The notes below the pieces were generated by a model. That model did not search any database. It was not told where the DNA came from and worked only from the letters and a program-made list of their open reading frames with translations. A program made the position numbers and the translations under genes. A stretch of DNA of 64,000 nt, taken from Lunularia cruciata (Eukaryota; Streptophyta; Marchantiopsida; Lunulariales; Lunulariaceae). Location: the NCBI GenBank assembly GCA_948567375.1, contig OX419759.1, positions 26,389,493 through 26,453,492 of the forward strand, given 5' to 3'. The first letter of the stretch is position 1, and the number at the start of each line of letters is the position of its first letter. This document shows positions 55,011 through 64,000 of this stretch, in pieces.

Positions 55011-56330
55011 CTTTATCACGACAACCTGATTTGAAGTCTCTTCTTCTCATCATAGTGGCAATTTCAACAAGGTCCAAAATGAGTTTCAGTCAGCTCTACA
55101 CCAAGATCCCTTCTTCTAAATGGTACATGGTCACCTTATGGCATGCAATAAGGAGTACAACACCTTCTCTATCAAGGAGGGCCTTTTATTCCATGAGAAC
55201 CAAATCTATGTTCCAGCTAATGGTGATCTTCAACTTGTGTGCCTTCAAGAAGCCCATGATTTACCCATTGCTGGTCACATGGGTATGGACAAGACCTTGG
55301 GTACCCTCCAACGTCAATGGTGGTGGTCCAATATGACACAAGAATTTTTCTAATTGTGTGAGAGCTGCCAACGTAACAAGGCCAGCAACCAAAAGCAGAG
55401 TGGACTCCTTCAACCACTCATCATTCCATCCACTTGTTGGGAGCATGTGAGCTTGGATCTTATCACATCCTTGCCAAAGACAAAAGAAGGACACACCACA
55501 GTCATAGTGTTTGTGGATAAGCTTAGTAAGCAAATCCACTTGGCACCAACTTGTGATACCATGGATGCTCCAACCTAGTGCAAATCTACTTCAACAACAT
55601 CTTCATGCATCATGGGATACCACGTGTACTCATCTCCGACCATGATCCTTGATTTACAAGGAAGTTTTGGCAAGCACTCTTCCAAATACTCGGCACCAAG
55701 CTTTTTTTGTCCATGGCCTATCATCCTCAAACTGATGGACAAACCAAACGTGCAAATCATACATTGGAGGATATGTTGTGTGCCTTTGGCAATGTCGACC
55801 ATACCAATTGGGATGAATATTTTGCTACTGCAGAATTTGCCTACAACAATTCCAAACAGGCAACCACCGGATTTTCTCCTTTCTTTCTCAATTTTGGCCA
55901 AGATCTGCTTGTTCCATATTCTCTTCTTGTTCCTCCTCCATCTCAAGTTCCTCATACTTCTACATTCTTGACCATTATATCGCAATCTCTCCAACAAGCC
56001 AAGTTGTGCCTCCTTGTTGCTCAGAATCACCAAAAACAATATGTAGACCACCATCGTCATGATCTCACCTTTGAAGTCAGTGATAAAGTCATGCTATCCT
56101 CTAGTAACCTCTCTCTCCCACTTGATACCCAAGTTCGTAAACTTGCTCCTAATTGGATAGGACCCTTTGATATCACCCAAATTGTCTCTCTTGTTGCTTA
56201 TCAACTTGCCTTGCCTTATCACATGTGTATATATCTTGTCTTTCATGTTTCCAAGCTGAAACCCTTTGTTCCTAACCCCTCTTCCTTTTCCTCTCAAGTC
56301 CAACCTCCCCTGCTTCCTATCCCTATCAAT
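55011..56330 (+). pseudogene. E3 integrase
   Basis: The zinc domain has AHDLPIAGHMGMDKTL and LCESCQRNKASNQK (55250-55390). The core has VSLDLITSLPKTKEG (first Asp) and, after a frame change near 55575, LISDHDP (second Asp) and [18 protein letters not shown] (about 55708-55765), where Lys (AAA) replaces the catalytic Glu. The C-terminal part runs on as FQVGDKV-type and [15 protein letters not shown] blocks. Confidence 0.9.
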
Positions 56331-56480
56331 GATCATGAGGAGTACGAAGTTGATTGTATCCTTGCACGTTGCCATATTCAACAAGGCCGTCGCCAACATA
56401 CGGAGTACAAGGTCCTTTGGAAAGGGTATCCCCTTCATGATGCCACATGGGAACCTCTTCCTCACCTCTAGAATGCACAT
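56331..56480 (+). pseudogene. E3 chromodomain
   Basis: [31 protein letters not shown] is followed by [10 protein letters not shown], with the stop at 56469-56471. Tyr, Trp and Trp of the methyl-lysine cage are present. In chromoviruses this domain targets integration to heterochromatin. Confidence 0.88.
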
Positions 56481-56546
56481 ACGGCCATCTAGGAATTTGA
56501 AGTTTCACTGGCAACGAGGACGTTACCAACTAGCGGCGGGGGAATA

Positions 56547-56972
56547 TGTAACAATATGGAGTTTAGCAATGAAGTAAGTTGGGCTTATGAAGTAGCACAT
56601 AAGACAACTTAGCCTAGAATATTCTAGAAGTACCTAGAAAGCTTCTTGAGAAGCTTCCCGGCTAGCTTAGCTTGCACCTCAAGTAAGTGGCTTCTAGAAG
56701 GAAACTTCTAGAAGCTTCTAACTAGCTTAGCTTGCACACCAAGTAGGCAGCTTCTAGAAGGAAGCTTCTTGAGAAGCTTTCTAGTTAACTTGGCTTGCAC
56801 TCTAAGAAAGCGGCTTGAGGAAACTTCTTGAGAAGCTTCTCAAAGGCCTTGTATGCTACCTATAAATACCAAAGCCAAAGCTCATGCTAGGCATTTGGAG
56901 TTTTTCCTCATTCAAATGTCCCAATGTGAGTTTCCATTCTCCTATTTCTCCCCTCGGATTTGGTCTTTTATA
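56547..56972 (+). repeat. E3 3' LTR
   Basis: This 426-bp LTR follows the purine tract. It starts TGTAACAATATGG and ends CTTTTATA, and contains the same HSE clusters and TATAAATA (about 56863-56870). Confidence 0.93.
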
Positions 56973-57302
56973 GATTGTGTGTTGTGATGGCAGGTTACAG
57001 ATTGCCCTTGCTCCTAATGTAGTTGTCTCAATTAGAGTTACATTAGTTGGTAGTGTTCTGTTAGTTTTGGCACTTGGTGGTGTTTTGTTGGTGTTGGCAC
57101 TTGGTGGTGCTCAATTGGTGTTGGCACTTGGTGGGGTACTTATTGTTGTAGTTTACGGTTGTGGTTGCGGTTACTTTATCATAACGGAGTTTTTTGGAGA
57201 TTCTAGAGGAGATAACTCTACATGACACTATGGGTTTACTCGGAGTGGCGCTCGATATCAGCTTGTATCTCAGGTCCCAATGAGGGAGGAGATTGACTCT
57301 AG
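56973..57302 (+). other. P2 leader, last part
   Basis: Non-coding, with a triplicated TTGGCACTTGGTGG-type unit (about 57063-57140). It aligns with P1 8830-9080. Confidence 0.6.
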
Positions 57303-58985
57303 TTGGAGTTTGATACAAGAGCTTATTTAGTTGAGAGTGCACTTGGCATGTCTACACTATTGTTGTGGGACATGGACAAGATTTATGGGGCCTCCAAAGG
57401 CTCTAGGCATTACTCTGGTATAGTAGGTACCATTGAGTTGGATGCCTTCATCCATGAGTTTGATAGTTGGTGTGATCTACAACACATGCGGAACCCGACT
57501 TTGTTTACACCTTTCATGGCATGGAAGGGGTTGTTTCAGCATTTGGAAGATATGCCAATAGACAACTACTATGAGTTCAAGAGAGCTCATTTGGAGGAGA
57601 TTGAGTTATGGAGACAATATTGGTCTCCAAACTATGTCTCTATCACTTCAGGCTTAGTTGCTAAGAGTAGATCGGTTGTACCTACGAGTTCTAGCTCTAG
57701 TAGTGTTGGTGGAGCTAGTGGAGGTGCACTAACTAGAGATAGTGCTACTACAAGTGGAGGTACCGCTCCAAGATGTGGTGTGGTACAGGGGTTTAACCCC
57801 ATGGTGGAGTTCTTCCAATGTTTGAGGTAGAATTACCAAGGAGTACGGACTGACAAGTTGAGGAGCTTGCATGAGTTCCAGCAAAAGGCTGAAGAGAGCC
57901 TACGCGAGGCATACACTTGCATGAGGTGGCTGATCAGTTTCACTCAAGGAGTCATTGAGGCCAAGGCAATCCAATTTTTGTATGAGATATTGGATAGGGA
58001 GTTGCAACGTAGAGTTCTTGATGTTACATTGTTACATGCTACTTTGTCCACTTTGGCAATGGTCTTTGGTTTGGTTGAGTGTATTGAGCTCAACATGGTA
58101 GAGGAGAGAGTGGTGACATCTGGATTTGGTAGGGAGACCTCATCCACGACTATGACTTCTTCTAGAGTGCAGTAGTGTGCACCATGCCCAATTGATTTTT
58201 GAGGACAAGGTGGACAGCCCAAATCCTATGGAGCAAGTGGAGGGCTTACTATAGCTGGACCCTTGCCTTCATTTTTGAGTCAGCAGCAACCAATGAGTGG
58301 TAGTGTTGCTTGTTGGACTTGTGGTGGACCTCACCATAGGAGAGATTTTACTCAAGGAAGTGGACCTTATACCTTTGGTGCATCACAGCCAGCATAGAGG
58401 CAGTATGAGCATTGCTATAGATTTGGTCACACTAGTGACCGATGCTTTGACCTACACCCGGAGTGACGAAGTGGTAGGGCTGCTATAACGGGTAGTAGAG
58501 GAGCTCCAGTTCATGGAGGACGAGGTGGTAGAAGTGGTTGTAGAGGATCTACACCTAGTAGAGATGCAATACTTGCCCTTACTTCTAATACAGCTATGGC
58601 TACTCAAATTGTGCAGTTGGAGCAAAGATTGGCTAGTATGGCCATTACTCAGGGAAGATCAGATTTGGGTGCTAAGGCTTCCACTTCATATGTTGGTGAT
58701 AGAGATGCTTTGGACTTCATGTGCGGAGCAGCACAAGTGGATGCATCTACAGCAATGACTAGGAGTGCAGTATGTGCTCCAAAGCCTAAAGGAGCATCAA
58801 TGGAGTTGGACCCATAGAGAGGAGAGGTTGGGAGATAGGTCAGACTTCCCCAGTCTTTCACGCTATCTGAGGCATTGCAAACAACATCCATGGCTCCTAG
58901 ACGTCTTAGTGTAGGTGTGGTAGATGGTGATGGCATGCATGATAGACTACCTGCTAGTCAGCCACATGCTACTACATAGATGGAG
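57303..58985 (+). pseudogene. P2 gag with zinc knuckles
   Basis: The first frame (57303-57830) reads LLWDMDKIYGASKG and IELDAFIHEFDSW, with a Ser-rich, Gly-rich tail. The second (57858-58175) has LRSLHEFQQKAEESLREAYT. Two damaged CCHC knuckles follow: CWTCGGPHHRRDF (about 58316-58355) and CYRFGHTSDRC (about 58410-58445), each lacking one Cys. LEQRLASMAITQGR and MELDP follow. P1 carries the same order. Stops are modest in number. Confidence 0.8.
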
Positions 58986-59021
58986 TTGAGCATGATATTG
59001 GAGGCGGCTCAGCTGATTATG

Positions 59022-60884
59022 TGTGGTACACACATTTTTCATTTTGGACGAGTTTAGAAGAAGAAATGTCTTGCTGAAACCAAATTGAAACCAAATGGAG
59101 AAGAAATGAGTGCAAACTTGTGTTTTGATCAGACCCAAGGAAGTCAATTTCATGTAAGAGGAAGAAAGGCTCGGTTTGGATCAGACCCGAAGAAGCTTAC
59201 TTTGTGTCAGAGGAGGGAAAAACTTGGATCAGACATTAAGGAGGGCAAACCCAAAGGAGAAATAGAAGTTACAGGTTAGGATTTTTTCAAGGGCCATATC
59301 TCAGTGAGCACAACTCCAAATCAAGCATGTTATATCTCGTTGAAAGCATCTCGTTTAGGGCTTTCTATTGCTACCAAAATCGCAAATTTTGGAGGTTTTT
59401 AAAAGAAGTTACAAGCATTTGAAGTTTCTGGAGTAGATGTACTTCGAGTCAGAGTGTCTTCGGGTCAATGTGACTTCGTACTTTGTACTTCGGACTTCGG
59501 GTTCACATGACTTTGGGTCATGAGACTTGCCTCAAAATGAAGATGACTAAATCAGAGGTAGCCGGACCTCGGAGTGCAATGAAGGTGACTTGGGGAGTTT
59601 TGCCAGAGAAATCAGAGGAAGTTAGAGTAGGGAAAGAAGATCTTGAAGTAAGTAGAAATTGAAGGAGAAATAACAGTAGTGAATAAACCCAAAGTGCAGG
59701 ATCAGACAATAAGTGTCTTCGGGTCAGTTACATGAGGGATTAGGGGAAAGTAGGTTACAAATTGAAGGTGTATATAGTGTATTCATACTTTCAATTACAA
59801 TTCTTGATGATGACACAATAGAATTAGTAAAAGAATTGATAGTAGTTAAACCCAAAGTAAATAACGTAGGAGTACAAATGTCTTTGGAGTTACCAATGGA
59901 GACATTAGAGAAGAGTGGGTCGGGAGATAAGGAGTTAGATAGATTACCCACTAGTGGAATTTCAGATCAGGAAAGAGAATTGTTGGAATTGGTAGAAGAA
60001 ATAGAAGATATGAAACCCCAGGATAGAGTAGTAGGAAGTAAAGTTACTTTGGGTTCGGGTTTGAAAGCCGAGGACAAAGTAGACATCAGATCGGATTAGT
60101 AACAGATTTGAGATTTAAGAGGCAGATATGCAGAGGTGCATTGTCATTTTGGATCTGTAGGTTAGAAGAGTTGTTGTAGAATAGTATAGTTGTTAGAACT
60201 GTCGATTGATTCACTACTTAAGAGTGGCATTTGCAATATCATGTTGTTCAATGCTCATAATTTCTGAGAATAGATAAAGCGAAGTGTTGTGAAGAAATGC
60301 TCGTCGCTTGAGCTTGATTCCAAGTATCAACTTTGTGATTGTATTTGTGAGTGTTTGGAGAAATTCGAAGTGCAAGTCAGTGTGCTTGTTGGATGTTGGA
60401 TTCATAGCCTTGATCTTCGTTCGTGTGTTTGATCCTGAGTGAAGTGCAATCAAAGCAATGCCTTGACAGATCTGAGAGGAATTGTAGTCTTGGTAGTATT
60501 CTACATTTGTGAGTGCAGTGCAAAGTTGATGTGAAGCAATTTTGATCGAGGAAGTTGTGCCTTCAGTGGGAGGGGTGGAACACAATTCTGAGACAAAGTC
60601 ATTTTGCAGTGAAGTGCCATTTCTGGGAGAGCCTGAATCATCACAATCAAGATTGTTTGGAAAGATTTGATGGAGTTGTGATTAAGGAGTGTTAATTTGT
60701 GACTGCGAGTCAGTGCTTATTACTCTCTTCTGGGTGTGGTTTCTACCTGAGAAATTAAAGACGCAACCAAGAAGAACTAAATTGTTACTTTGCTTTGTAT
60801 TTGGACATTTTTGACTCGTATCTTTGCGGGAACAAACTTTACTTACCCGATTACCGCAAAAGTGATATTTGCCGGGTTGTCACA
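59022..60884 (+). mobile_element. S2: 1.9 kb S-family insertion in P2 gag
   Basis: It starts TGTGGTACACACA and ends GGTTGTCACA, flanked by TTATG on both sides (59017-59021 and 60885-60889), a perfect 5-bp duplication. Removing it restores a continuous P frame (AQLIM to RCPLF, compare AELIL-CFPLF in P1). It is an internally shortened relative of S1, in opposite orientation. Confidence 0.92.
59713..60099 (+). CDS. S2 coiled-coil protein segment (unidentified)
   Basis: This 128-residue acidic frame is the counterpart of S1 46755-47267 and shares the METLEKSGSGDKELD and EDKVDIRSD segments. No family is recognised. It could be a leftover of a longer ORF in the parent element. Confidence 0.5.
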   Translation: MSSGQLHEGLGESRLQIEGVYSVFILSITILDDDTIELVKELIVVKPKVNNVGVQMSLELPMETLEKSGSGDKELDRLPTSGISDQERELLELVEEIEDMKPQDRVVGSKVTLGSGLKAEDKVDIRSD

Positions 60885-61420
60885 TTATGCGGTGCCCTTT
60901 GTTTTTAGCTAGTGATATGTTTACATTGGGAGTTGACCCAGCCCTAGTGTTCCGATTGGCTGCCATGTTTTGTGAGAGTAGGGATGATGTAATTCCTACT
61001 ACTAGAGTAGAGGTGGTTGATAGTGAAGCTGACTTGGTTGAAGAGCATGGGATCCGTTCAACGACAAATGGTTTATGGCAGGCAACAACGGCTAGACTAG
61101 AAGAGTTGCCAGCTAGACCGGCCTTTGAGAGAGCATGGTTCACACCTAGTGTTTTCCTATTGGATAACCAGAGGGGGATTTTCCATTTGGTGGGACCTTC
61201 AGGGAAGGTCTATACACCACAAAGAGTCTTGTTAGACTTTGGTACACAACCCTTTATGTTGGGGAAGGTTGTAGTAGTTGGTCTGAAGTTACGGAAGACC
61301 GATGTGGAGAGGTGTCTATTTCAGATCCAGACATCTCTAGGTGATGGTTCAACACAACACATCACACGTGGAGAGCTTATTGTTCAGTTTTAGCTTGGTC
61401 ATCCGACTGATAGCTCGGTG
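60885..61420 (+). pseudogene. P2 aspartic protease
   Basis: A 174-residue frame (60869-61393) includes LASDMFTLGVDPALVF, VEVVDSEADLVEEHGIRSTT and KVYTPQRVLLDFGTQPFMLGK (61200-61260). The catalytic Asp-Ser-Gly is Asp-Phe-Gly (61235-61243); P1 has Asp-Ser-Gly. This is followed by a GDGSTQHITRGELIVQF segment that ends at a stop. Confidence 0.75.
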
Positions 61421-61896
61421 GTGAGAGCTCAGGCTATTGCGACAATAGTTGAGTCATACAATGTGCTAGTTGGAGGAGCAGTGTTATATCCCATGGGTTT
61501 TAGTATTGACTATTGGGAGGAGACAGCCTCCTATAGACTAGGTTGGCAGTCAAGTGAGGGATGAGTTCGTCGCCTACTAATATGCTTTAGTAGTGGTAAT
61601 CTTGGCTCACTACAATTTGGGACCATGGTAGCATCAATTTTAGCTTTCAATGATGGAGTTACTTGGCCTGGTGACTTGTTGGAGGGGAACACCCATGCAA
61701 AGGATACTCCAATACCAAAGGAGATCACTTGGATTTGGAGTACAAGTGGGATTGTTCCATCCACCTTGGATGTTCCATTGTGGAATTCGGAGGAGGCATT
61801 GCAACAGCATGCAGATTGGTTGGTGTAGCAGGCTTGGAATGGAACCTTTGTATCATCCAAAGATGAGTGTGAGGATGAGCCTCTAGAGTCAATACT
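61421..61896 (+). other. P2 linker between protease and methyltransferase
   Basis: The frame 61625-61828 reads DGVTWPGDLLEGNTHAKDT and STSGIVPSTLDVPLWNSEEA. It is homologous to the P1 segment 5641-6229. I recognise no domain. Confidence 0.55.
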
Positions 61897-62900
61897 TTGA
61901 CACCTTCGGATACCATACTCATTGCTTGGCAATATCCAGTAGAGGAGATATGTCTATTGGAGTGGTTTGGTGGGATTAGCACCGGACTAGTTGTGGTATT
62001 ACAGGCAAGTATACGAGTACAGAAGTACTTGTATGTGGAGAGAGATGAGACTGTTAGGCAAGTCTCTCTACATCATGTGGTACATTTGGCCTATTGGTAT
62101 CCGGAGTTATTACCAATGTCAGCAGTCATAGGTTACTAGAAGGCCCTACCAATAGACATTTCCTTACTGGGGCGTATGATCTAGAGAGATATGGGCATGT
62201 TCACTTGGTAATTTTTGGATGACCATGTTAGGGACATACACATGCTAGCTAAGTTTTGGGCCTTTAGGATCCTTGTTTTGGTGTGTTTTGGGAGATGTTA
62301 TGGATACTACAACATCTCTAGGTCCATCAGTCCATTTTCTCCAACTTACCTTTTGTAGAACGTTCCTTTGATGGGTGATTCTTGCACTAGAGTGGTGGCA
62401 AGTACACATCATGTCCATTCTTGGATAGGACCTACTGTCTTGTTAGATGTAGCCAAAGTAGGATCACGGGCCCATTGTCTTTATCTTTGGTGGACGAACC
62501 TCTTACCCAGAGAGGTTTTACAATGTGCATATGATGGGATTCAACGACTTGCCCACATCCTTGTTGATGACATCTTGGATGTTGGGCGTCAGTCTTAGAT
62601 AGTGGTAGTGGCTGATAGGTCACTTATGGTAATGGTAAACCTAGTTGGACAATCTAGAGCCGCATTTCCCACACTCATGAGTTTCCCAGGCTCTCATGCT
62701 TTTCAAGAAGGAAAGCCTAGACTTGTTTGGGACTTGCAGTTACAGCAATTGGTGGAGCCCAACACCAATGAGAAAGAGGGGGTGATGGGTTTTCACATTG
62801 GTATTATTGTTGTTTTAGCAATATCAAAGGCATCCATGCATTAGGTTTTAGGTCAGGCTATGGACTTGGATTGTTTAACTTGGATTGTGAACCTTGGCTT
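61897..62900 (+). pseudogene. P2 C5-cytosine DNA methyltransferase domain (decayed)
   Basis: Motifs appear in the order of C5-MTases. Motif I is LLEWFGGISTGL (61954-61989), binding S-adenosylmethionine, then RVQKYLYVERDE. Motif IV is VIFG-stop-PC-stop-GH (62208-62240), where the catalytic Cys follows Pro; the stops are TGA and TAG, one base from Trp and Gln. FGVFWEMLW follows. Motif VI is stop-NVPLMGDS (62356-62380), with Glu replaced by a stop. Motif VIII is GSRAHCLYLWWTN (62462-62502). The late blocks are RAAFPTLMSFPGSHAF, EKEGVMGFHIGI and LGQAMDLDCL (motif X). There are two frame changes. It lies between protease and RT. Confidence 0.82.
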
Positions 62901-63400
62901 GGTAGAGCAGCATATGATGCACTTGATAGGCATCACCACTCGGACACTTGTGAGCCCTATGCCTATCAAGACAATTTAGGCACATGTTGGGGGCAATGGA
63001 CCAAGTGGATAGGGTATTCTTGGAATGTAGCCTATGGCTACTAGGGAGAGTGGTCTACTTGAAGTTCATCGAGGTGAGCGTGGTCTACTTGGATTACACC
63101 CTTGGTCTACTTGGGATGCAGCTAGAAGACGTGTGGAGCTTGCAACCAGAGTGGATGGAGTTTTTCACACAAAGGTTAGGACCACTAGTGGTCAAGGGCA
63201 TGACACTATTGTTCCCAAGGGCCTAGTACAGCAGCTAGTCAACATGTCTTCAATTCCTACAAGAATTATAGAGGATACTTGGGAGCCAGATCTTGGACCC
63301 AAGCTTACTGGAGAGGAAAGACAGAGGGTTTGGAGATTCTTGATGAGCTACAAGTTTTTTTGACTTCAATATGAAGGATTTGGGTGCTCTATAAGGACTT
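62901..63400 (+). other. P2 linker between methyltransferase and reverse transcriptase
   Basis: The frame 63034-63363 ends LTGEERQRVWRFLMSYKFF, which resembles the segment before RT in plant gypsy polyproteins. An overlapping frame (62984-63226) is open in both P1 and P2, probably by chance from the GGTCTACTTG repeats. Confidence 0.55.
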
Positions 63401-64000
63401 GGTAAATAATTTGGGTTTACTAGCAATACACTAGTTTTCTAACATCCTTATTGCTATAGTGACATGGAGAGGACATTGATTCAGAGCCAAAGTAGTGACC
63501 TATTTGAGATTGGTTTGGTGGAGATTTCACATAGAGAGTATGCATCAGCTACAGTGATGCCAACCTAGAAGGATATGCATGGCAACTACACAAAAAGGCA
63601 GATGTGTGGAGATTACCATCCTATCAACCGATAGACCAGGGCTGATCAATATGCCATGCCTACACCGGAGGAGATTTTTTATGCGATTGGGCATGCAAAG
63701 GTCTTAAGTACTTTGGATCTTCAAGCTGGATATCATCAATTGTTGATCAAAGAGGAAGACAAGTCCAAGATAGCAATCTGAGCTATTGATCCTCATGGCA
63801 AGGATGTGTTATATCAGTGGAGGTTCTTACTATTTGGGTTAAAGAACACTCTTGCCGAGTTCCAAAGGGTCATGGATAGGATCCTTGCTAGATTGGATTT
63901 TGCTCAATGCTATATTGATGACATTTTGGTCTATAGCACTATTGTGGAGGAGCATGAGAGACAATTGTTGGAGGTGTTTGAGAGGCTGAGATCTCATGGA
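63401..64000 (+). pseudogene. P2 reverse transcriptase, partial at window edge
   Basis: The frame reads MCGDYHPINR, TPEEIFYAIGHAKVLSTLDLQAGYHQL, YQWRFLLFGLKNTLAEFQRVM and CYIDDILVYSTIVEEHERQ. The catalytic YIDD is at 63911-63922. The remaining RT, RNase H and integrase are beyond the window. Stops are few in the last 300 bp. Confidence 0.88.

Larger units (their letters stand above)
43598..56972 (+). mobile_element. E3: family-E chromovirus in the P2 leader, containing X and S1
   Basis: LTRs at 43598-44035 and 56547-56972, primer site, gag to chromodomain, and a purine tract (GCGGCGGGGGAATA, 56533-56546) are present. X is inserted at 44241-51979 in the gag leader. The flanks GAATG (43593-43597) and GATTG (56973-56977) are an imperfect 5-bp duplication in P2. 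Without X the element is about 5.6 kb, like E1. Confidence 0.92.
36912..64000 (+). mobile_element. P2: family-P element, runs off the right edge
   Basis: A1 lies at 36912-37359. The leader is cut by E2 (37583-43070) and E3 (43598-56972) and ends near 57300. Gag (57303-58980) is cut by S2 (59022-60884). Protease, methyltransferase and RT follow to 64000, where the catalytic YIDD has just been passed. P1 has the same leader next to its A1, which supports joining these pieces. Stops and frameshifts are frequent. Integrase and PHD would lie beyond the window. Confidence 0.8.

Noticed and set aside
61951-62400. Bacterial restriction-modification methyltransferase from contamination
   Set aside because: The domain sits inside a Ty3 polyprotein between protease and RT, and two further P copies of different ages carry the same segment, so contamination is excluded.
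62984-63226. 80-residue frame with RVVYL and LEDVWSLQP, open in both P1 and P2
   Set aside because: It overlaps the polyprotein frame that leads into RT; the shared openness follows from the GGTCTACTTG repeats, so I do not call a separate gene.
1-64000. tRNA, rRNA or intact host protein-coding genes
   Set aside because: I read the window for cloverleaf-like boxes, conserved rRNA words and long non-element frames and found none; I cannot rule out small or intron-rich host exons without tools.

Overview
The window is a eukaryotic, almost certainly land-plant, intergenic region built from nested, decayed LTR retrotransposons. I see no intact single-copy host gene, rRNA or tRNA gene. Evidence for a plant: initiator-Met tRNA primer-binding sites, Ty1/copia elements, chromodomain Ty3/gypsy elements, a Tat/Athila-like gypsy element, very deep nesting, and stops that mostly look like C-to-T or G-to-A decay. 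The sequence fits a large genome (fern, lycophyte, gymnosperm or similar), but I cannot name the species.

I name the families P, E, C1, C2, G, X and S. P is a Ty3/gypsy family with copies P0 (1-1594, +, 3' end), P1 (2581-10940, -), P3 (about 14110-15921, -, fragment) and P2 (36912 to beyond 64000, +). E is a chromodomain Ty3/gypsy family with copies E1 (18108-23739, -), E2 (37583-43070, -), E3 (43598-56972, +), E4 (15922-18107 plus 23740-26190, +) and a solo LTR (7814-8226). C1 (28326-32815, +) and C2 (14020 down to the window start, -) are Ty1/copia. G (about 26190-36900, -) is a Tat/Athila-like gypsy. X (44241-51979) and S (45953-49686 and 59022-60884) are LTR-like or non-autonomous insertions without a recognised polymerase.

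Nesting, left to right: C2 appears to lie in P3. C2 is split by P1 and P0, and P1 holds the E solo LTR. P3 is also cut by E4, and E4 is cut by E1. G is cut by C1 between RNase H and integrase. P2 contains E2 and E3 in its leader and S2 in its gag-pol. E3 contains X, and X contains S1. Target-site duplications support most joints: AAGG for P1, CCTTG for the solo LTR, CTTAG/CATAG for E1, GAATG/GATTG for E3, AGAAG for S1, TTATG for S2, and an imperfect AACGG for X.

The most interesting system is family P. Its order is gag with zinc knuckles, aspartic protease, a C5-cytosine DNA methyltransferase-like domain, reverse transcriptase, RNase H, DDE integrase and a C-terminal PHD finger. Its termini are not simple LTRs: the 5' end carries one block, A1, while the 3' end carries B1-A2-B2, the split-direct-repeat layout known from Ngaro/PAT tyrosine-recombinase elements. 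Here it accompanies a DDE integrase and a 4-bp duplication. A second point of interest is family E: its LTRs carry perfect heat-shock-element arrays upstream of a TATA box, and all three readable integrases have Lys where the catalytic Glu is expected.
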